Both the position numbers and the translations under genes were made by a program. Of a stretch of 64,000 bases of DNA, positions 42,887 to 52,167 are shown one piece after another (within the stretch, counting starts at the first letter, position 1; the number at the start of each line of letters is the position of its first letter). The notes below the pieces were generated by a model, which worked only from the letters and a program-made list of their open reading frames with translations, was not told the origin of the DNA and did no database searches. The DNA is from Microbacterium sp. SYP-A9085 (lineage in GTDB: Bacteria; Actinomycetota; Actinomycetes; Actinomycetales; Microbacteriaceae), in assembly GCF_009649635.1 (NCBI RefSeq), contig NZ_WJII01000004.1, forward strand, positions 216,830 to 280,829. The letters are read 5' to 3'.

Positions 42887-43112
42887 CGTCGCAGAATATG
42901 CGGCATCGGAGTCCGGCATCCCGCATCAACTGCGACACAACCGTCAGCCCGTCGCACAACGCGCGGCTTGCGACGTTGACATCCAACATCTTCTGCGACA
43001 CGTCGGAGCGACCATGCCGGAGGGCGCAGCATCCCGCATGTGCTGCGACACATCCACGAGCGGGTCGCACAATCGGCGGCCTAACGCCTCGGCATCCCGC
43101 ATCTTCTGCGAC
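42887..43112. repeat. Palindromic repeat array, 5' side of the DUF559 gene
   Basis: Eight half-units alternate minus/plus at about 42887, 42916, 42950, 42980, 43001 (degenerate), 43029, 43063 and 43092. Plus copies read CCCGCATCTTCTGCGACA with changes in the middle three bases; 42980-43000 has CCAACATC. Like units recur every 49 to 64 bases, mostly about 63. The outermost half-unit at 43092-43112 is the inverted partner of the outermost half-unit on the other side (41614-41632). The 382-bp region from 42755 to 43136 has no other gene. Confidence 0.88.
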
Positions 43113-43136
43113 GCGGACGCCGACCCCGCAGCCCCC

Positions 43137-43898
43137 TCAGCCGCGCACGCGCACCGAGAGGCACGTGACGCAGCCCTCGAGCTTCTCGAACTCCGTCACC
43201 GGCACCGCGACGACGTCCAGTCCCCGCTCGCGCAGCAGCGCGGCGGTGCGCGGGGCGGATGCCGACATCAGCACGGTGCGCTCGTCGAGCACCACGACGG
43301 CGCTTCCCTCCGCCTCGGGCACCGGCAGAAACTCCGGATACACCGACGCATCGTCAACGAGCGGCGCGTAGCCGATCACGGTGCCGTCCGGCAGCGCCGT
43401 CACCCCGGTCTTCAGGTGCAGCACCTTCGCGACCGGCACGGCCACGACATCCCACCCCCGCGGCTCCAGCACGGCCCGCAGCTGCGCGATGCCCGCCTCG
43501 TTCGTGCGCGACGAACGACCCACATATACGGTGCGCCCGACCTTCAGCACGTCGCCGCCCTCGAGCGTGCCGGGCTCCGCGATGGCCGCGACGGACAGAC
43601 CAGATGCCTCCACGACGGCGCGCACGCCGTCGACCTCCCCGCGCCGGGAGGAGGCCCCGGGGCGCGTGATCACGGCGAGGTCGTCGAACACGACCACGAC
43701 GTCCTCCACGAACACGCCGTCCGGGTGCTCGTCGGCCACCGGCAGGGGGGCCACATCCCAACCCCGCGCGAGGAACGCCTCGACGTACCGCTCCCACTGC
43801 GCACGCGCCAGCCCGGCATCCGCGGGGACGCGCTCCAGGTGCGTCAGCTCGCCGTCCGGCAGCAGCGGCGACGGCCGGCGCACCAGCAGCCGCGGCAT
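43137..43898 (-). CDS. Dimethylarginine dimethylaminohydrolase-like amidinotransferase-fold protein
   Basis: The 253-aa cytosolic enzyme is a member of the DDAH/arginine-deiminase fold. It shows DGVFVEDVVVVFDD near residue 70, RTNEAGIAQLR, the His of LHLKTGVTALPDG, and a C-terminal LEGCVTCLSVRVRG in which Cys246 aligns with the DDAH nucleophile. It would convert methylarginines, or another guanidino compound, to citrulline. The start ATG 43898 overlaps the citrate synthase stop by one base (TGATG), so it is translationally coupled to gltA. The physiological link between the two is not obvious. Confidence 0.87.
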   Translation of the reverse strand: MPRLLVRRPSPLLPDGELTHLERVPADAGLARAQWERYVEAFLARGWDVAPLPVADEHPDGVFVEDVVVVFDDLAVITRPGASSRRGEVDGVRAVVEASGLSVAAIAEPGTLEGGDVLKVGRTVYVGRSSRTNEAGIAQLRAVLEPRGWDVVAVPVAKVLHLKTGVTALPDGTVIGYAPLVDDASVYPEFLPVPEAEGSAVVVLDERTVLMSASAPRTAALLRERGLDVVAVPVTEFEKLEGCVTCLSVRVRG

Positions 43899-45193
43899 CA
43901 GACGCCCGGGTAGCGGCGCTCGGCCGACCCCACGTACAGCTGCTGCGGGCGCCCGATCTTCGTCTGCGGATCGCCGATGGCCTCGCGCCACTGCGCGAGC
44001 CAGCCGGGCAGCCGCCCGATAGCGAACAGCACCGTGAACATCCGTGTCGGGAAGCCCATCGCCTTGTAGATCACGCCGGTGTAGAAGTCCACGTTCGGGT
44101 ACAGCTTGCGCTCCACGAAGTAGTCGTCGCCGAGCGCTATCTCCTCGAGCTCCTTCGCGAGGTCCAGCAGCGGGTCGCGCACGCCGAGTTCGCGCAGCAC
44201 CTCGTCGGCGGACTCCTTGACGAGCTTCGCCCGCGGGTCGTAGTTCTTGTAGACGCGGTGCCCGAACCCCATGAGCTTCACGCCGTCTTCCTTGTTCTTC
44301 ACGCGCTCGACGAACCGCTGCACGCTCTCGCCGGAGTCGCGGATGCGCGCGAGCATCGTCAGCACCGCCTCGTTCGCCCCGCCGTGCAGCGGGCCGGAGA
44401 GGGCGTGGATGCCGGCGGATATCGACGCGAACTGGTTCGCCCCGGTCGACCCCACCAGGCGCACGGTGGAGGTCGACGCGTTCTGCTCGTGGTCCTCGTG
44501 CAGGATCAGCAGCAGTTCGAGCGCCTTCGACATCACCGGGTTGACCTCATACGGCTCGCTGAGCACACCGAAATTGAGCTTGAGGAAGTTGTCGACGAAG
44601 CTCAGCGAGTTGTCCGGGTACAGGAACGCCTGGCCGACGCTCTTCTTGTGCGCGTACGCGGCGATCACCGGCAGCTTCGCGAGCATCCGGACGATGTTCA
44701 GCTCGACGTGCTCGGGGTTGTGCGGATCGGCCTGGCCCTCGTAGTACGTCGACAGTGCCGAGACGGCCGAGGACAGCACCGACATCGGGTGCGCGGTGTG
44801 CGGCAGGGCGGAGAAGAACCGCTTGAGGTCCTCGTGCAGCAGCGTGTGCCGCCGGATGCGCTCGTCGAACTGTGCGAGCTCGGTCGCGTTCGGCAGCTCC
44901 CCGTACAGCAGCAGCCACGCCACCTCGAGGTACGTGCTGTTGCGAGCGAGCTGCTCGATCGGGTACCCGCGGTAGCGGAGGATGCCCTGCTCGCCGTCGA
45001 TGTACGTGATCGCGGACTTCGTCGCGGCGGTGTTGACGAAGCCGTAGTCCAGCGCGGTGTGGCCGGTCTGCTTCATCAGGGACGAGACGTCGACGCTGGG
45101 GGTCCCGTCGGTCGCCGTCAGCACGGGCAACTGGGCGGTGCGCCCCGCGATGGAGAGGGTGGCAATGTCCGGCTGGGCTCCCGCGTCTGTCAC
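43898..45193 (-). CDS. gltA: Citrate synthase (type II)
   Basis: The 431-aa enzyme condenses acetyl-CoA with oxaloacetate. Landmarks are ILRYRGYPIEQLA, HTAHPMSVL, the HEDHEQNAST block, GPLHGGANEAVL with a catalytic His, GFGHRVYKNYDPRA with a second catalytic His, and NVDFYTGVIYKAMGFP. The long N-terminal beta domain (ATLSIAGRTAQLPVL) marks the NADH-regulated type II form. GTG 45193 has AAGGAGG four bases upstream. A leader of about 130 nt from the TAGGCT at 45331-45336 precedes it. DDAH follows by coupled translation. Confidence 0.95.
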   Translation of the reverse strand: MTDAGAQPDIATLSIAGRTAQLPVLTATDGTPSVDVSSLMKQTGHTALDYGFVNTAATKSAITYIDGEQGILRYRGYPIEQLARNSTYLEVAWLLLYGELPNATELAQFDERIRRHTLLHEDLKRFFSALPHTAHPMSVLSSAVSALSTYYEGQADPHNPEHVELNIVRMLAKLPVIAAYAHKKSVGQAFLYPDNSLSFVDNFLKLNFGVLSEPYEVNPVMSKALELLLILHEDHEQNASTSTVRLVGSTGANQFASISAGIHALSGPLHGGANEAVLTMLARIRDSGESVQRFVERVKNKEDGVKLMGFGHRVYKNYDPRAKLVKESADEVLRELGVRDPLLDLAKELEEIALGDDYFVERKLYPNVDFYTGVIYKAMGFPTRMFTVLFAIGRLPGWLAQWREAIGDPQTKIGRPQQLYVGSAERRYPGV

Positions 45194-45330
45194 GACGCCT
45201 CCTTGCGATGTCTGTCGGCAGGGGGATCGCGGTCCCGCAGGGCGTACCCCGTCTCGGTCCGTGGAGCGCCGCGGCCTCGCTCGGCAGCCGGTGGATGCCG
45301 GAGCCGGCACCGCCGGGTCGCTCGCCATAC

Positions 45331-45336
45331 AGCCTA
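45331..45336 (-). promoter_or_regulatory. Candidate -10 box TAGGCT for gltA
   Basis: TAGGCT on the minus strand would start transcription near 45324, giving an untranslated leader of about 130 nt. The 203-bp gap between dapC and gltA otherwise contains no gene. Confidence 0.4.
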
Positions 45337-45396
45337 TCCCGCCCATCGGCCTACTGAGACATCCGCCAAAGCATCCGCACTCGGGTTGGATGCCGT

Positions 45397-46512
45397 CTAC
45401 GAATGCAGGCGCGCGGCGGCGGCCGCTATCCGCTCGTCGGCTGCCGTCAGCGACAGCCGGATGTGCTGCGCGTTGTCCGGCCCGTAGAAGTGGCCCGGGC
45501 CCACGAGGATGCCGAGGTCCGCGAGCCGGTCCACGCTCTCCCACGCGTCCCGTCCCTCGGTCGCCCACACGTACAGCCCCGCCTCGCTGCCGTCGATGCG
45601 GAAACCGGCGGCCCGGACGGCGGGGAGCAGGATGTCGCGGCGCCGCCGGTACCGCTCCTTCTGCACGGCGACGTGCGCGTCGTCGCGCAGGGCCGCCGCC
45701 ATCGCGGCCTGGACCGGTGCGGGCACCATCAGGCCGAGATGCTTGCGCGCTGTGAGCAGGCGCGCCACGAGCGCGGCGTCGCCCGCGAGGAACGCGGCCC
45801 GGTACCCGGCCAGGTTCGACTGCTTGCTCAGCGAGTACACCGACAGCACGCCGGTCCGTTCGGCGCCGGCGACCCGGGGGTCCAGGATCGACGGGATCGG
45901 CGTGGTGTCCCAGGGGGCGTCCCATCCCAGCTCGGCGTAGCACTCGTCGCCGGCGATCACCGCGCCGAGCTCGCGCGCGCGGGCCACCGCCGCCTGCAGC
46001 GACCCGATGTCGCGGACCCGCCCGTCGGGGTTGCCGGGGCTGTTCAGCCAGACCAGGCGCGTGCGCTCGGGCCAGTCCGCGGGGTCGTCGGCGGCGACGG
46101 GGGTGGCGCCGACGAGCCGGGCGCCGATCTCGTACGTGGGGTACGCGGCGCGGGGGTGCACGACGACGTCGCCGGGACCTGCGCCCAGCAGCAGCGGCAG
46201 GAGCGCGACGAGCTCCTTGGACCCCACCGTGGGCAGGACCTCCGCCGGAGTCAGGCCGGGCACCCCGCGGCGGCGCGCGTACCACGCGGCGATGGTGTCG
46301 CGCAGCGCTGCGGTGCCCACCGTCTGCGGGTACGCGTGCGCGTCGGTGGCGGCCGTCAGCGCCGCCCGGACGACGTCGGGCGTGGCATCCACCGGCGACC
46401 CGATCGACAGGTCGACGATGCCGTCCGGGTGCGCGCGGGCGCGCTGCGCGTACGGGGCGACCGCGTCCCAGGGGTAGTCGGCGAGATCGGCGACACCCAC
46501 GGGTTCAGGCAC
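45397..46512 (-). CDS. dapC: Succinyldiaminopimelate aminotransferase DapC (actinobacterial type)
   Basis: The 371-aa fold-type I PLP enzyme begins LADYPWDAVAPYAQRAR and IVDLSIGSPVDATPD, the hallmark opening of the actinobacterial DapC subgroup. It has GSKELVALLPLLL, LNSPGNPDGRV, AGDECYAELGWD and the PLP lysine in SLSKQSNLAGYRAAF. It would catalyse transamination of N-succinyl-2-amino-6-oxopimelate. It overlaps the 7Fe ferredoxin gene by 8 bp and follows it on the same strand, an arrangement common in actinobacteria. The second candidate at 5488-6687 resembles Rv0858c; the two may be redundant or have different substrates. Confidence 0.88.
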   Translation of the reverse strand: MPEPVGVADLADYPWDAVAPYAQRARAHPDGIVDLSIGSPVDATPDVVRAALTAATDAHAYPQTVGTAALRDTIAAWYARRRGVPGLTPAEVLPTVGSKELVALLPLLLGAGPGDVVVHPRAAYPTYEIGARLVGATPVAADDPADWPERTRLVWLNSPGNPDGRVRDIGSLQAAVARARELGAVIAGDECYAELGWDAPWDTTPIPSILDPRVAGAERTGVLSVYSLSKQSNLAGYRAAFLAGDAALVARLLTARKHLGLMVPAPVQAAMAAALRDDAHVAVQKERYRRRRDILLPAVRAAGFRIDGSEAGLYVWATEGRDAWESVDRLADLGILVGPGHFYGPDNAQHIRLSLTAADERIAAAAARLHS

Positions 46513-46825
46513 CCTGCGGCGGCAGCGCGGCGACGATCGGATGGTCCTTGTGGATCACGCCGACCTTCGCGGCCCCGCCGGGCGAGCCGAGGTCGTCGAA
46601 GAACTCCACATTGACCTTGTAGTAGTCCGCCCATTCCTCGGGCAGGTCGTCCTCGTAGTAGATCGCCTCGACTGGGCACACCGGCTCGCAGGCGCCGCAG
46701 TCCACGCACTCGTCGGGGTGGATGTACAGCGAGCGATCGCCTTCGTAGATGCAGTCCACGGGGCATTCGTCGACGCACGCGCGGTCCTTCACATCCACAC
46801 ACGGCAGGGCGATCACATACGTCAC
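46505..46825 (-). CDS. fdxA: 7Fe ferredoxin (FdxA/FdxC type)
   Basis: The 106-aa electron carrier has two cluster motifs: Cys9, Cys17 and Cys21 then Cys25 in VDECPVDCIYEG for the 3Fe-4S/4Fe-4S pair, and CVDCGACEPVCPVEAI (Cys40, 43, 46, 50). The long C-terminal tail (KVNVEFFDDLGSPGGAAKVG) is typical of the actinobacterial FdxC type. GTG 46825 lies six bases after a TAGACT box, so it is probably leaderless. It precedes dapC in the same transcript, overlapping it by 8 bp. Confidence 0.95.
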   Translation of the reverse strand: MTYVIALPCVDVKDRACVDECPVDCIYEGDRSLYIHPDECVDCGACEPVCPVEAIYYEDDLPEEWADYYKVNVEFFDDLGSPGGAAKVGVIHKDHPIVAALPPQGA

Positions 46826-46831
46826 GCGGCC

Positions 46832-46837
46832 AGTCTA
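46832..46837 (-). promoter_or_regulatory. -10 box TAGACT of a leaderless promoter (fdxA-dapC)
   Basis: TAGACT ends six bases before GTG 46825 on the minus strand and lies within the stop region of the preceding DUF gene. Confidence 0.5.
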
Positions 46838-47233
46838 GTTGTCCGGGCGACGCCGCACGGCCGCCAGGTCCGGCCACGCGACCACGAGCGTCGCCACCGC
46901 GACCACCGCTATCCCCCATACGAGTCCGAGGCTCACTCCGGCCAGCTGGTCGAGATCGCCGGCGGGCACAATGACGGAGCCGCCGGGGCCGGGACCGGAG
47001 AACACGACCGTTGCCGCCAGCGCGCCCGCTCCCCCGCACAGCGCGGTCCAGCGGTCGGCGGTGAGCGCCCGCATCGCCACGAGCATCGCGGCGATGCCGA
47101 CCACGGCCAGGGCCAGGCCCACCGGCAGCGGGCCGAGCCGGTAAGAGTGCGCGATCGTGCCGGCGGTGCCGTACACGGCGCCGACGACGAGGGCGACAAG
47201 CCAGGTCAGCGCGCGGGCCAGCGTCGGGTTCAC
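46835..47233 (-). CDS. Small membrane protein (DUF6113-like)
   Basis: The 132-aa protein has four hydrophobic helices (about 8-28, 36-56, 63-83 and 100-122) and a short basic tail. The position just before fdxA and dapC and the general pattern fit the actinobacterial DUF6113 proteins; that assignment is tentative. No catalytic motif is seen. GTG 47233 follows TAGACT by six bases. Confidence 0.7.
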   Translation of the reverse strand: MNPTLARALTWLVALVVGAVYGTAGTIAHSYRLGPLPVGLALAVVGIAAMLVAMRALTADRWTALCGGAGALAATVVFSGPGPGGSVIVPAGDLDQLAGVSLGLVWGIAVVAVATLVVAWPDLAAVRRRPDN

Positions 47234-47239
47234 CGCGTC

Positions 47240-47245
47240 AGTCTA
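47240..47245 (-). promoter_or_regulatory. -10 box TAGACT of a leaderless promoter (small membrane protein)
   Basis: TAGACT ends six bases before GTG 47233. The intervening sequence GACGCG has no ribosome-binding motif. Confidence 0.5.
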
Positions 47246-47266
47246 CGGCCGCCTCGGGCGGGGATG

Positions 47267-47581
47267 TCACAGCGCCCAGCCCCACAGCCGCAGCAGCGCC
47301 GCGACCACCGCGGCGGCCGCGACCACCACGAGGAATGGGGCGCGCAGCAGCAGGAGCCCCGCTGCCACCGCGACCGCGGGGACCCGCGCGTCCACGGTGA
47401 TCGCCTGCCCGACGCCGAGGGATTGCACGGCCACGAGGGCCGCCAGCAGCGCCACGGTCAGCAGGTCCGCTATCCGCGCGGGGCGCGGCGCGTCCATGAC
47501 GCGTGCGGGCACCAGGTAGCCGAGCGTCTTCAGGGCCACGCAGATGATCGCGGCGACGAGGATCGCGTTCCACAGCGTCAC
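47267..47581 (-). CDS. azlD: AzlD family branched-chain amino acid exporter subunit
   Basis: The 104-aa protein has four short hydrophobic helices (LWNAILVAAIICVALKTLGY first) with the AzlD-type RPARIADLLTVALLAALV motif. It forms the small partner of AzlC in export of branched-chain amino acids. GTG 47581 overlaps the azlC stop by four bases (GTGA), so the subunits are coupled. The start was chosen for that overlap. Confidence 0.88.
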   Translation of the reverse strand: MTLWNAILVAAIICVALKTLGYLVPARVMDAPRPARIADLLTVALLAALVAVQSLGVGQAITVDARVPAVAVAAGLLLLRAPFLVVVAAAAVVAALLRLWGWAL

Positions 47582-48318
47582 GGCAATCCCTCCCGCTCCG
47601 GGACGTCGGCGGGCTCGGCCGGCGCCTCCTCGCGGCCGAGCCAGTTGAACCAGCCCACGGCCACCGCGACCACGGCCGCCACCAACACCGGCAGCCCCGG
47701 CACCAGGACGGGGGTCAGCACCGTGGCCACGGCGGCGGCAGCGATCCCCACCGCTATCGCCTGCCGGCGGCGCAGCCGCGGCCACAGCAGCGCCAGGAAC
47801 GCGGCGGCGGCGGCGGCATCCAGCCCGTACGCCTTCGGGTCGCCGAGCACGTCGCCCAGAAGCGCCCCGGCCAGGGTGGTGAGGTTCCACCCGATGTAGA
47901 TCCCGATCCCGGTGACCCAGAATCCGAGCCGCTGCCCGCGCAGCGACTTCTGCCCGAGGGCGACCGCGGTGGACTCGTCGATCGTGAAATGCGCGGCGGC
48001 CGCGCGCGTGAAGAACCCGCCGCCCACGAGGGGCGCCATGCGCATGCCGTACGCGATGTTGCGCACCCCGAGCAGGGCTGCCGACGTGATGGCCGCCGGG
48101 GCCGCGGCCAGTCCCCCGCTGCCGATCACCCCGATGAAGGCGAATTGCGACCCGCCGGTGAACATCAGCAGGCTCAGCACGCACGTCTGCCACACGTCGA
48201 ACCCGGATGCCGTCGCCAGCGCGCCGAACGAGATCCCGTAGGCGCTCGTGGCGACGGCGACCCCGAGCGCATCCCGCACCGCGCGGCGTCCGGCCGCGGC
48301 GTCCCTACCCTCCGTCAC
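47578..48318 (-). CDS. azlC: AzlC family branched-chain amino acid exporter subunit
   Basis: The 246-aa integral membrane protein has six to seven helices and AzlC landmarks: GISFGALATASGFDVWQTCVLSLLMF in part, the GGSQFAF motif, LLGVRNIAYGMRMAPL and AHFTIDESTAVAL. It works with AzlD to export branched-chain amino acids or analogues. GTG 48318 follows TAGGCT by six bases. It is preceded on the same strand by typA. Confidence 0.92.
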   Translation of the reverse strand: MTEGRDAAAGRRAVRDALGVAVATSAYGISFGALATASGFDVWQTCVLSLLMFTGGSQFAFIGVIGSGGLAAAPAAITSAALLGVRNIAYGMRMAPLVGGGFFTRAAAAHFTIDESTAVALGQKSLRGQRLGFWVTGIGIYIGWNLTTLAGALLGDVLGDPKAYGLDAAAAAAFLALLWPRLRRRQAIAVGIAAAAVATVLTPVLVPGLPVLVAAVVAVAVGWFNWLGREEAPAEPADVPEREGLP

Positions 48319-48324
48319 CCTGCG

Positions 48325-48330
48325 AGCCTA
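48325..48330 (-). promoter_or_regulatory. -10 box TAGGCT of a leaderless promoter (azlCD)
   Basis: TAGGCT ends six bases before GTG 48318, in the 31-bp gap after typA. It would let azlCD be transcribed independently. Confidence 0.5.
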
Positions 48331-48349
48331 CCGGCGCGCGCGGCGGTGC

Positions 48350-50263
<1,914 letters not shown>

Positions 50264-50347
50264 GGCCGGTGGCACCTTTCGGTGGGGTGAGGGAGGGTGC
50301 GGGGGCCGTGTCGGCATCAGCGTGGTGATGCGGCAGAAACGCGAGAG

Positions 50348-50391
50348 GGCGCCCGCCCCGCGACCGATTCTATCGGTGCGGGACGGGCGCC
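50348..50391 (-). terminator. Large imperfect hairpin downstream of the SBP1 gene
   Basis: About 20 pairs with one mismatch and one bulge fold 50348-50368 against 50372-50391. It lies 38 bases after the SBP1 stop in the minus direction and probably ends that operon. TAGAAT at its apex (50367-50372) is a possible typA -10 box, so the same DNA may be both terminator and promoter. There is no T tract. Confidence 0.5.
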
Positions 50392-50429
50392 CCGTTCAGC
50401 GCGCACTCAGTTGCCGGAGCGCGCCCTGC

Positions 50430-52115
50430 TCACTTGGTGAATCCGACCTGGGTCCAGTCCACCGCCATGAACGTCGCCGGACCGTAGTTGGCGAGGTTCT
50501 TGTCGACGATGATGACCTCCGGGTAGGGGTAGATCGGCAGCATCGGCATGTAGTTCGCGATGGTGTTGTTGATGTCGTCGGCGAGCTTGAGCCGCTTGGC
50601 CGGGTCGAGCTCGGAGTTGGCCTGCTTCCACAGGTCGCCGAGCTTCGGGTCGGTCACGAACGCGAAGTTCTGTCCGTCTCCACCCGGCTTCATCTCCGGG
50701 TAGAACAGCGACTCGCTGGAGCTGATCGGGAACAGCGTCCCCTGCCAGCCGAACGTGGCCATCTCGTACTTGCCGGCCATGATGTTCGTGAAGTAGTCGG
50801 CGCTGGGCACCTCGTCCAGGGCCACGTCGATGTCGATCTTCTTCAGCGACGCCTGGATCTGCTGCGCACGCAGCTCGTTGGACTTCGTGCCCTGCGGGAC
50901 GATGACCGAGAGCTTGAGGTCCTTGCCGTCCTTCGTCCACTTGCCGTCGGCGTTCTTCCAGCCGGCGTCGGTGAGCAGTTTCTTGGCCGCGGTCAGGTCG
51001 TAGGGCAGCTTGTTCTCGACGGTGTCCGCATAGCCGTTCTGGCCGGGCATGAAGATCCAGTTGCCGTCCGTGGTCGCCTTCACGCCCATCGGCTCGTTCG
51101 CCGTCTTCGCGATCAGGTTGCGGTCGATCGACTGGGCGATGGCCTTGCGGACGTTGGCGTCATCCAGCGGCGCCTGCAGGCCGTTGAACGTCACCTGCGA
51201 GTACGTCACACCGCCGGAGTTCAGCGACTTGGCGCCGGACTTCTTCAGTGCCGCCGTGTACGTGTCGACGTCCTGCGCCTCGACGGCGTTGATCTCGCTG
51301 TTCGCGAAGGCCTGCGCCTGCGAGCCCTGGTCGATGACCGTCCAGGTGATCTTGTCCAGGAGCGGCTTCTCACCCCACCACTTCGGGTTCGGCGTCTCGG
51401 TGTACACCTTGGCGTTGTTGTCGATCTTGCTCATGATGTACGGACCGCTCGACGGCAGCGGCTTGGTGGTGTAGCTGGCCCACTTCGCCGGGTCGCTGGC
51501 GATGTCCGCCTTGACCGCCGGTGTGGTCAGCAGCGCCTGCCAGTCCGCGTACGGGGTGTCGAACGTGAACGTGAACTCGTAGTCGCCCACCACCTCGAAC
51601 TTCGAGACCTGGTCGAAACCGGCCGACGAGGCGATGTTGAACTTCGTGTTCTTGCCCGACAGCGCCGCGAACGTGGCCTCGTAGTCCTTGGCGACGAGCG
51701 GGCTGCCGTCCTCCCAGACAGCCTTCTGGTTCAGTTTGACGTCGACGGTCTGCGGCGAATCGCTCGTGAGCTTGATGTCGGTCGCATAGTTGGGGTCGAC
51801 CTCGACGCTGCCGTCCTTCGTGGCCTTGTACGGGGTGCCCATCAGCGGTGCCTGCATGTCGACGACCGGAACGTTCGCGCCCTGCGTGGTGCTGATGTTC
51901 CAGTTGCCCTCGTCCGTGCCGCTGGACAGGACGGCCAGGCTCAGCGTGCCACCCTGCTGCAGGTCGGATGTCGGCACCGGCGTCCAGCCCACGAGCGGGA
52001 GCTGCGGGGGCTCGCTGTTGGTCGGCTTCGCATTCGGCTGCGCGCACCCGGCCAGCGCGAGACCGGCAGCGCTGAGCACAGCGACAGCCGCGAGTGCTGT
52101 GGTTCTGCGGTTCAT
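50430..52115 (-). CDS. Peptide ABC transporter substrate-binding lipoprotein (family 5), system 1
   Basis: The 561-aa exported lipoprotein starts with a lipoprotein signal peptide ([18 protein letters not shown]), lipobox LAGC with the lipidated Cys24, then the solute-binding family 5 fold. Family features include [49 protein letters not shown] and a C-terminal [16 protein letters not shown]. It would capture oligo- or dipeptides outside the cell. ATG 52115 has GAGGAAG nearby. It is the last gene of the system-1 operon, separated from the ATPase gene by 52 bases with a stem-loop. Confidence 0.9.
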   Translation of the reverse strand: MNRRTTALAAVAVLSAAGLALAGCAQPNAKPTNSEPPQLPLVGWTPVPTSDLQQGGTLSLAVLSSGTDEGNWNISTTQGANVPVVDMQAPLMGTPYKATKDGSVEVDPNYATDIKLTSDSPQTVDVKLNQKAVWEDGSPLVAKDYEATFAALSGKNTKFNIASSAGFDQVSKFEVVGDYEFTFTFDTPYADWQALLTTPAVKADIASDPAKWASYTTKPLPSSGPYIMSKIDNNAKVYTETPNPKWWGEKPLLDKITWTVIDQGSQAQAFANSEINAVEAQDVDTYTAALKKSGAKSLNSGGVTYSQVTFNGLQAPLDDANVRKAIAQSIDRNLIAKTANEPMGVKATTDGNWIFMPGQNGYADTVENKLPYDLTAAKKLLTDAGWKNADGKWTKDGKDLKLSVIVPQGTKSNELRAQQIQASLKKIDIDVALDEVPSADYFTNIMAGKYEMATFGWQGTLFPISSSESLFYPEMKPGGDGQNFAFVTDPKLGDLWKQANSELDPAKRLKLADDINNTIANYMPMLPIYPYPEVIIVDKNLANYGPATFMAVDWTQVGFTK

Positions 52116-52137
52116 GTGCTTCCTCTTCTTCTGTGTA

Positions 52138-52155
52138 CCCCGCCGCTTCCGGCGG
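52138..52155 (-). other. Intra-operon stem-loop between ATPase 1 and SBP 1
   Basis: Seven base pairs (CCCGCCG with CGGCGGG) enclose a 4-nt loop 12 bases after the ATPase stop. It may stabilise or process the mRNA and so raise SBP expression relative to the transporter. It has no T tract. Confidence 0.45.
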
Positions 52156-52167
52156 GTCCTGTGGTCG

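Noticed and set aside
42755..42919. An upstream in-frame start extending the DUF559 protein by 55 residues
   Set aside because: The extension begins inside the repeat array and lacks a ribosome-binding site; GGAGG directly precedes ATG 42754.
42887..43112. The repeat array as a CRISPR
   Set aside because: Units alternate in orientation, are short (about 18 bp) and are not separated by unique equal-length spacers; no cas genes are nearby.
41600..43125. Target-site duplication around the DUF559 module
   Set aside because: The bases flanking the outermost repeats were compared by eye and no convincing direct duplication was found.
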